10,796 nucleotides of DNA from positions 15,421 through 26,216 of the forward strand of contig MFRJ01000106.1 of assembly GCA_001784535.1 (NCBI GenBank), read 5' to 3'. Positions within the stretch are counted from its first letter, which is position 1; each line of letters opens with the position of its first letter. Source of the DNA: Candidatus Melainabacteria bacterium GWA2_34_9. Its GTDB lineage: Bacteria > Cyanobacteriota > Vampirovibrionia > Gastranaerophilales > UBA9971. The translations under genes were made by a program, and so were the position numbers. The notes beneath the pieces are model-generated. The model did no database searches. It was not told the DNA's origin and was given only the letters and a program-made list of their open reading frames with translations. Shown here piece by piece: positions 6,663 to 10,796 of the stretch.

Positions 6663-6690
6663 TTTATAATTTAAGTATGCCATTTATCAA
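6663..6690 (-). promoter_or_regulatory. Sigma70-type promoter for the candidate small RNA
   Basis: On the - strand TTGATA (6690-6685) and TATAAA (6668-6663) are 16 bases apart, each one base from consensus. The predicted start is about 6655-6657, just before the G-rich stretch begins. A tandem repeat sits 22 bases upstream of the -35 box. Confidence 0.6.
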
Positions 6691-6712
6691 ATTTATTCTC
6701 ATTGATCCTTAT

Positions 6713-6740
6713 GTTAATCCAAGTTAATCCAAGGGTTAAT
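6713..6740. repeat. Tandem 10-base direct repeat, possible operator
   Basis: GTTAATCCAA occurs twice in direct succession (6713-6722 and 6723-6732), and a partial third copy GTTAAT follows at 6735-6740. A 10-base period puts the copies on the same face of the helix, as in binding sites of OmpR/PhoB-type activators. It lies about 55-75 bases upstream of the predicted small-RNA start and on the korA side of the divergent region. Confidence 0.5.
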
Positions 6741-7013
6741 TTGTTGAAACTATTTATCAAAAAAATCATCTATATATGTATAGTATATTGACAGCAAGTT
6801 CGGAAAAGTTCAGGAGCTATAACGAATATTTAAATCTTTATAAAATTTTTATAAACTTTATGGACTGAAATTTATGTTAGTAGTATTTTATTAATGAAGT
6901 TACTGCTTTACAAAGTGAGAGTGAAAAAACAGAAGCTGATTTTTCGGGTGAAGTGATGTTCAACCTTTGTATACGGTATATCAAACCCTAAAGTATAGGA
7001 AAGGTATATAAGA
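6741..7013 (+). other. korA upstream region without a clear promoter
   Basis: About 270 bases with no gene that I can support. It holds a perfect TTGACA box at 6788-6793 without a -10 at normal spacing (TATAAC at 6818-6823 is 24 bases away) and an AT-rich, nearly palindromic stretch near 6838-6856 (TTTATAAA twice). It ends with the korA ribosome binding site AGGAAAGG at 6997-7004, 9 bases before the ATG. The promoter of the oxidoreductase operon should lie here, but I cannot place it confidently. Confidence 0.4.
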
Positions 7014-8114
7014 ATGGTAAAAAAACTTATTACAGAAGACACAAAATTGTTTATGACAGGCAATGAAGTCATTGCTTACGCAGCAGTGGCAGCTGGTGCA
7101 GAGTTTATGTACGGTTATCCGATTACACCTCAAAATGAAATTATGCATACTTGGTGTAAATTACTCCCTAAAACAGAAGCCGGCTTTTTGCAGACAGAAG
7201 ATGAGATCTCAGCCGGTTTTTCTACGTTAGGCGGTATTTTGGTTGGGAAAAAAGCTTTTACAGCTACAGCTGGTCCTGGTAACGTAATTATGCAGGATGC
7301 TATGTCAATGGCTGAAATGATGAGAATTCCGTTTGTATGCGCGGTTATGCAAAGAGGCGGACCTAGTACAGCTACAGTTATTTATGCACAACAGGAAACA
7401 ACTTTAACCTGTTTCGGCGGTAATGGTGAAGGCTATAGAATTGTTTATTCAACAGCAGGTCACCAGGATTTATACGATTATACAATCAAAGCGTTTAATA
7501 CAGCCTGGAAATACAGATTCCCTACATTTGTTTTAGCTGACGGTTATCAAGGCAAAATGAGAGAGCCTGTGATAGCTTATGAACCAACTTCCAGAGGTAT
7601 TGAAATGATTCCTGCAACTCCTACATTAAGAGCACCGGGAAAAATAGGCGTTGATAGAAAATCCGTTCATATCAGAAACACTTTCAACCTTGAAGAAGAG
7701 CTTATGGAAGTTCTTGATTCTTATGAAGAAGAATTTAACAGAATAGCTCCTGATATTGCAGAATATAAAGAATACAAAGCTGAAGATGCTGATATTCTTA
7801 TAGTAGCTCACGGTATTGTAGCAAGAAGCGCTATGACTGCTATTGATATTTTAAGAGCAAGAGGAATTAAAGCTGGTTTATTCAGACCTATTACAGTTAG
7901 ACCTTTGGCCGTACCTGCATTAAGAACTGCTTGTGCCAGAGCTAAGAAGATTTTGTTCACAGAATCAGCTAACGGACAGCTTGCAAGAATGGTTCTTAAA
8001 GAAATTTACGGTATTACAACACCTTATGACACGCTTTACAAAATGGGTGTCGGTGTAACAGGCGACGATCTTGTAAACAAAGTTGAATCAATGTCTGAAA
8101 CACTGGTTTGTTAA
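7014..8114 (+). CDS. korA: 2-oxoacid:ferredoxin oxidoreductase, alpha subunit (KorA/VorB type)
   Basis: Alpha subunit of a four-subunit enzyme that oxidatively decarboxylates a 2-oxoacid to its acyl-CoA and reduces ferredoxin; cytosolic and oxygen-sensitive in characterised relatives. Length is 366 residues, typical for an alpha subunit without fused gamma. The N-terminal pyrimidine-binding domain has GYPITPQNEI (34-43), ATAGPGN (84-90) and QRGGPSTATV (113-122). The C-terminal transketolase-like domain has LFRPITVRPLA (289-299) and ESANGQLARMV (317-327). The sequence resembles the 2-oxoglutarate/2-oxoisovalerate group more than the single-chain pyruvate enzyme. Which 2-oxoacid is used cannot be decided here, and vorB is an equally fair name. 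First gene of an alpha-beta-gamma-delta operon; AGGAAAGG lies 9 bases before the ATG. Confidence 0.92.
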   Translation: MVKKLITEDTKLFMTGNEVIAYAAVAAGAEFMYGYPITPQNEIMHTWCKLLPKTEAGFLQTEDEISAGFSTLGGILVGKKAFTATAGPGNVIMQDAMSMAEMMRIPFVCAVMQRGGPSTATVIYAQQETTLTCFGGNGEGYRIVYSTAGHQDLYDYTIKAFNTAWKYRFPTFVLADGYQGKMREPVIAYEPTSRGIEMIPATPTLRAPGKIGVDRKSVHIRNTFNLEEELMEVLDSYEEEFNRIAPDIAEYKEYKAEDADILIVAHGIVARSAMTAIDILRARGIKAGLFRPITVRPLAVPALRTACARAKKILFTESANGQLARMVLKEIYGITTPYDTLYKMGVGVTGDDLVNKVESMSETLVC

Positions 8115-8166
8115 TTGAACCTAACCATTCAAAGAAAAAATAAATTAATAGGAGATATATAAAAAA

Positions 8167-8934
8167 ATGACAGAATTATTAACATTACCTCCAAGACTAT
8201 CGAATGCGCTTAATCCTGACGTTGGAGCAAGTAAATTTTGTCCGGGCTGTGGTCACGGTATGATATTAAAAACTTTAGCCACGGCTATAGATGAGCTAAA
8301 CTTGAAAGATAATACAGTTTTCGGATGTGATATCGGATGCAGTTTATTAGCATGGGACTTCTTGGATCTTGATACAGTGCAAACACACCACGGGCGTACA
8401 ACTCCTGTAATTTATGGCGTTGTTAGAGCTTTACCGGGAACAGTTGGAATTGCATACATGGGTGACGGCGGTGGACTTGCAATCGGTGCACAGCATTTAG
8501 TAAACGCTGCCGTGAGAAATGAAAAAATGCTTGCTATTCTTGTTAACAATACAAACTACGGTATGACAGGCGGGCAAATGGCTCCTACCACAATGCCGGG
8601 ACAAATTACAGAAACAACTCCTTATGGTAGAGATCCTGAAGTTACAGGAAAACCTGCTAAAGGTGCTGAAATGGTAGCTGCAATCGTTGATACTGATAAA
8701 GCTTATGTTACAAGAGCAACTTGTAGCAATCTTAGAGCATTAAAAACTACTTTCAAAAAAGCACTTACTAACGTTGCTGAAGGCAGAGGTTTCTCATTTG
8801 TTGAAGTTCTTTCAATCTGTCCTCTTAATTGGAGAACAAATAATGTGCAAACATTTGACAGACTTAAAACAATGGAAGAATGCTTTAAAGTAGGAGAGAT
8901 TGTTGTTCCTCAGGAACTGGAAGGAGTTAAGTAA
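8167..8934 (+). CDS. korB: 2-oxoacid:ferredoxin oxidoreductase, beta subunit
   Basis: Beta subunit (255 residues) carrying thiamine diphosphate and, in relatives, one [4Fe-4S] cluster. CPGCGH (25-30) gives two cluster cysteines, and Cys58 and Cys218 (CPLNW) are at positions expected for the other two. The thiamine-diphosphate/Mg motif begins with GDGG (99-102) and ends with NN at 127-128, followed by NYGMTGGQMAPTT (130-142). HHGRTTP (74-80) is also typical of the family. All key residues appear intact. The ribosome binding site AGGAG is about 11 bases upstream. The gene begins 52 bases after korA and its stop overlaps the start of the gamma gene by one base (TAATG), indicating coupled translation. 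Confidence 0.94.
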   Translation: MTELLTLPPRLSNALNPDVGASKFCPGCGHGMILKTLATAIDELNLKDNTVFGCDIGCSLLAWDFLDLDTVQTHHGRTTPVIYGVVRALPGTVGIAYMGDGGGLAIGAQHLVNAAVRNEKMLAILVNNTNYGMTGGQMAPTTMPGQITETTPYGRDPEVTGKPAKGAEMVAAIVDTDKAYVTRATCSNLRALKTTFKKALTNVAEGRGFSFVEVLSICPLNWRTNNVQTFDRLKTMEECFKVGEIVVPQELEGVK

Positions 8935-9497
8935 TGGCAAGAACAAAAATTGTATTAGCCGGTGAAGGCGGACACGGTATCCAAAGCGTTGCTAAAATTC
9001 TTGTAGAAGCTGGATATGCTGCTGACAAAAACGTTTTGTATATTCCTAACTTCGGTGTAGAGCAAAGAGGCGGTGTAAGTATCGCTTTCTGTCAAATTGC
9101 TGACGAAGCAATAGGTGAGCCAAGATTCTCAAAAGCTGACATCGTAATTGCGTTATCAGACAGAGCTATCGACCGCTGCGAATGTTATGTAGATGAAAAT
9201 ACAACAGTAGTTTATGATACATCCGTTTGTACTAAAGTACCTCAAATGAAAGCTAAAGAAATTATTGGATTAGCGGCTAACAAGATTGCTAACGAAGAGC
9301 TGTCCTCAAGAGTTTTCAATATTATAATTCTGGGTGCGGTTATTAAAGCTACAGCTGTTGTTGATATGAAATATGTAAAAGAAGCTATGGAACTGGCTTT
9401 AGGTAAGAAATTCGCTGTTAAACCTGAATTAAGAGAACTTAATTACAAAGCTCTTGAAAAAGGTATGGAGTTAATTCAAGCCAAAGCTGCTGTATAA
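8934..9497 (+). CDS. korC: 2-oxoacid:ferredoxin oxidoreductase, gamma subunit
   Basis: Gamma subunit (187 residues), the domain that helps bind coenzyme A and completes the heteromeric enzyme. The N-terminus has the family glycine-rich motif GEGGHGIQS (10-18), then FGVEQRGGVS (40-49), which is conserved in POR-gamma domains, then the Rossmann-like core ADIVIALSD (68-76). The start codon overlaps the beta stop, and AAGGAG within the end of beta (8921-8926) serves as its ribosome binding site. It is a separate gene, not fused to alpha as in some pyruvate or indolepyruvate enzymes. Confidence 0.93.
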   Translation: MARTKIVLAGEGGHGIQSVAKILVEAGYAADKNVLYIPNFGVEQRGGVSIAFCQIADEAIGEPRFSKADIVIALSDRAIDRCECYVDENTTVVYDTSVCTKVPQMKAKEIIGLAANKIANEELSSRVFNIIILGAVIKATAVVDMKYVKEAMELALGKKFAVKPELRELNYKALEKGMELIQAKAAV

Positions 9498-9516
9498 ACA
9501 AGGAGATAACATAAAA

Positions 9517-9789
9517 ATGGTAGAAACCACTTATAAAGGTATAAAAGTTGAAGGTTGCGGAAAAGGCAGAGCTACATGGTATTTATACACTGATTTATGT
9601 AAGGGTTGCGGATTATGTCTGGTAAAATGCCCTATAAATGCAAAAGGTGAAAAATGCTTAAACTGGTCAAAAGAAGTTGGACTTTATATGACTCCGGCTG
9701 TGCAACCCGATCCGAATTTATGTATTGCCTGCGGAACCTGTGAAATGGTTTGTCCTGATAGCGCAATCAGAATCGAAAAAAATAAATAA
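9517..9789 (+). CDS. korD: 2-oxoacid:ferredoxin oxidoreductase, delta subunit (2[4Fe-4S] ferredoxin)
   Basis: A 90-residue ferredoxin-like subunit that passes electrons from the beta-subunit cluster to external ferredoxin. It has two complete cluster motifs: CKGCGLCLVKCP (Cys28, 31, 34, 38) and CIACGTCEMVCP (Cys69, 72, 75, 79). The region between them (39-68) is longer than in small clostridial ferredoxins and is typical of the KorD/VorD subunit. AAGGAG lies about 11 bases before the ATG, and the gene starts 19 bases after gamma. It is the last gene of the operon, followed at once by a strong terminator; in many relatives the delta gene comes first. Confidence 0.92.
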   Translation: MVETTYKGIKVEGCGKGRATWYLYTDLCKGCGLCLVKCPINAKGEKCLNWSKEVGLYMTPAVQPDPNLCIACGTCEMVCPDSAIRIEKNK

Positions 9790-9801
9790 TTTAATTAAAA
9801 A

Positions 9802-9838
9802 AAATAAAAAGCCGGTTTTAAAGATCGGCTTTTTATTT
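9802..9838. terminator. Bidirectional intrinsic terminator
   Basis: AAATAAAAAGCCGGT (9802-9816) pairs with ATCGGCTTTTTATTT (9824-9838) over 15 bp with one G-T wobble around a 7-base loop. The T-run on the right serves the oxidoreductase operon, and the A-run on the left gives a T-run for the convergent TPR gene, whose stop is 22 bases away. Confidence 0.9.
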
Positions 9839-9859
9839 GTATCATCCACCAATAAGGAG

Positions 9860-10795
9860 TTAGAGTTGTTTTGCTTCGGCATAATATCTATTAGCTTTAT
9901 CAATTTGCCCTGATTTTGTATATAAATCGCCTAGATTATTCTTAATTTCCTTCTGACTATCTGTAGCGGAAAAACTAGTTGGTCCTTCAATTTTATAGGA
10001 TTCGTCTAACGCCATTAAATAATAATTTTCTGCTTTATCAAATTTTTGTGTTTTATAATAAAATTCTCCAATAGCGTTCAATATATTAAAATGAAAACCA
10101 TTTCGAGGGTAAGTACTCTTGTTAAGTATGATTTTTGAAAGATTCAATGTTTTAAAATAATAAGCTTGAGCACCGGAATAATTTTCAACTTTCAAGTAAA
10201 AATCTGCCAATTCAAAATTTGCAACAGCCAAGCTGTTTAAAATAGTATATTCTTCAAATATTTGAACATTCGAACTATCTTTTGTATTTTTATCAAGTAA
10301 ATTCTCAAATCTTTTTATTGTCTCTAAATAGTTTTTTTCTGCTTCCCCATAGTCTTTTAATTTTTCATTTATATTAGTTAAATTTTTAAGATTTTGATCT
10401 TCATACACTGTTATCTCATCTGGATTATTAGTCATGATTTTGTGTTTAATTTTATAGGCTTTTAGGTAATATTCTTTTGCTTTTTCAGACTGATGTACTT
10501 TATCATAAAGAATTCCGTTTTCATAAATACTTCCTATAGCATTATAAATGTCACTTATTTCCATAATGTACTGGGGCTTTATTTTAATTAGTGTGTTAAA
10601 TGCATCTACTGCCTTCAAATAATAACTTATTGCCTTTTCATTATCTTTGTCTTTGTATTCATGGGATTTTGTGCAATAAAAATTTCCCATTTTATCAAAT
10701 AATCTTATATACTCGGGTTCAATTTCTTTTAATAAAGATGGATTTTTTTTTAATAAGATTTTGTATATATTTGCTGCTCTGTAATAATATTTTAT
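9860..10795 (-). CDS. TPR-repeat protein, C-terminal part (5' end outside window)
   Basis: A protein built of tetratricopeptide-like helix pairs, of which 311 residues are visible. The frame is open to the right edge: upstream of the Met at 10690, 35 further codons without a stop encode another helix pair (YYYRAANIYKILLKKNP). The true start therefore lies beyond the window. Repeats carry the TPR signature of small and aromatic residues, for example KAKEYYLKAYKIK, EAEKNYLETIKRFE, AQAYYFKTLNLSK, KAENYYLMALDES and the final KANRYYAEAKQL. Repeat spacing is irregular and often longer than 34 residues, about 40-55, as in kinesin-light-chain-like arrays. No catalytic domain, signal peptide or transmembrane segment is visible in this part. 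TPR arrays bind other proteins; the partner is unknown. It converges on the oxidoreductase operon and shares its terminator. Confidence 0.85.
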   Translation of the reverse strand: MKYYYRAANIYKILLKKNPSLLKEIEPEYIRLFDKMGNFYCTKSHEYKDKDNEKAISYYLKAVDAFNTLIKIKPQYIMEISDIYNAIGSIYENGILYDKVHQSEKAKEYYLKAYKIKHKIMTNNPDEITVYEDQNLKNLTNINEKLKDYGEAEKNYLETIKRFENLLDKNTKDSSNVQIFEEYTILNSLAVANFELADFYLKVENYSGAQAYYFKTLNLSKIILNKSTYPRNGFHFNILNAIGEFYYKTQKFDKAENYYLMALDESYKIEGPTSFSATDSQKEIKNNLGDLYTKSGQIDKANRYYAEAKQL

Positions 10796-10796
10796 T

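Noticed and set aside
6788..6823. TTGACA with TATAAC as a + strand promoter
   Set aside because: The two boxes are 24 bases apart, too far for a sigma70 promoter; kept only as an observation.
6956..6991. 11-codon leader peptide upstream of korA
   Set aside because: No convincing ribosome binding site, no residue bias suggesting attenuation, and no terminator/antiterminator structure seen.
10688..10690. ATG as the start of the TPR protein
   Set aside because: Thirty-five further in-frame codons up to the edge encode another TPR-like helix pair, so the gene continues.

Overview
The window is AT-rich bacterial DNA with compact genes, purine-rich ribosome binding sites and single-copy housekeeping genes. 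A four-subunit 2-oxoacid:ferredoxin oxidoreductase operon points to an anaerobic or ferredoxin-based metabolism. The mix of that enzyme, a long-type SerA, ArgG and an Asn/Phe/Ser-rich protein with an RTX-type calcium module would fit an uncultured gut lineage such as the non-photosynthetic Cyanobacteria (Gastranaerophilales/Melainabacteria). That placement is an impression from the protein sequences, not something demonstrated here.

Left part (1-1700, + strand): the C-terminal three quarters of 3-phosphoglycerate dehydrogenase (serA, cut by the window start) is followed after 21 bases by a small four-helix membrane protein of unknown function. A long hairpin overlaps the stop codon of the latter.

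Middle part (1699-6363, - strand): in transcription order, an Asn/Phe-rich protein with three DxxGDG calcium-binding loops, a strong hairpin, an APC-family amino acid permease, a stand-alone CheY-like receiver protein with its own promoter, and argininosuccinate synthase (argG). The argG stop codon lies inside a short palindromic repeat.

Intergenic region 6364-7013: about 650 bases without a protein gene, but not empty. On the - strand there is a good sigma70-type promoter (TTGATA, 16 bases, TATAAA), then about 125 bases unusually rich in runs of G, then a textbook intrinsic terminator. Together they define a candidate non-coding RNA of about 170 nt. Upstream of its promoter is a tandem 10-base direct repeat that could be an activator site. 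This is the most interesting unexplained element of the window.

Right part (7014-9838, + strand): alpha, beta, gamma and delta (2[4Fe-4S] ferredoxin) subunits of a 2-oxoacid:ferredoxin oxidoreductase form a tight operon closed by a bidirectional terminator. A convergent TPR-repeat protein gene (- strand) follows and runs off the right edge of the window.

Functionally the window joins amino acid metabolism (serine and arginine synthesis, amino acid transport) and ferredoxin-linked oxidation of 2-oxoacids with a few poorly characterised proteins. I see no mobile element genes, CRISPR array, tRNA or rRNA.
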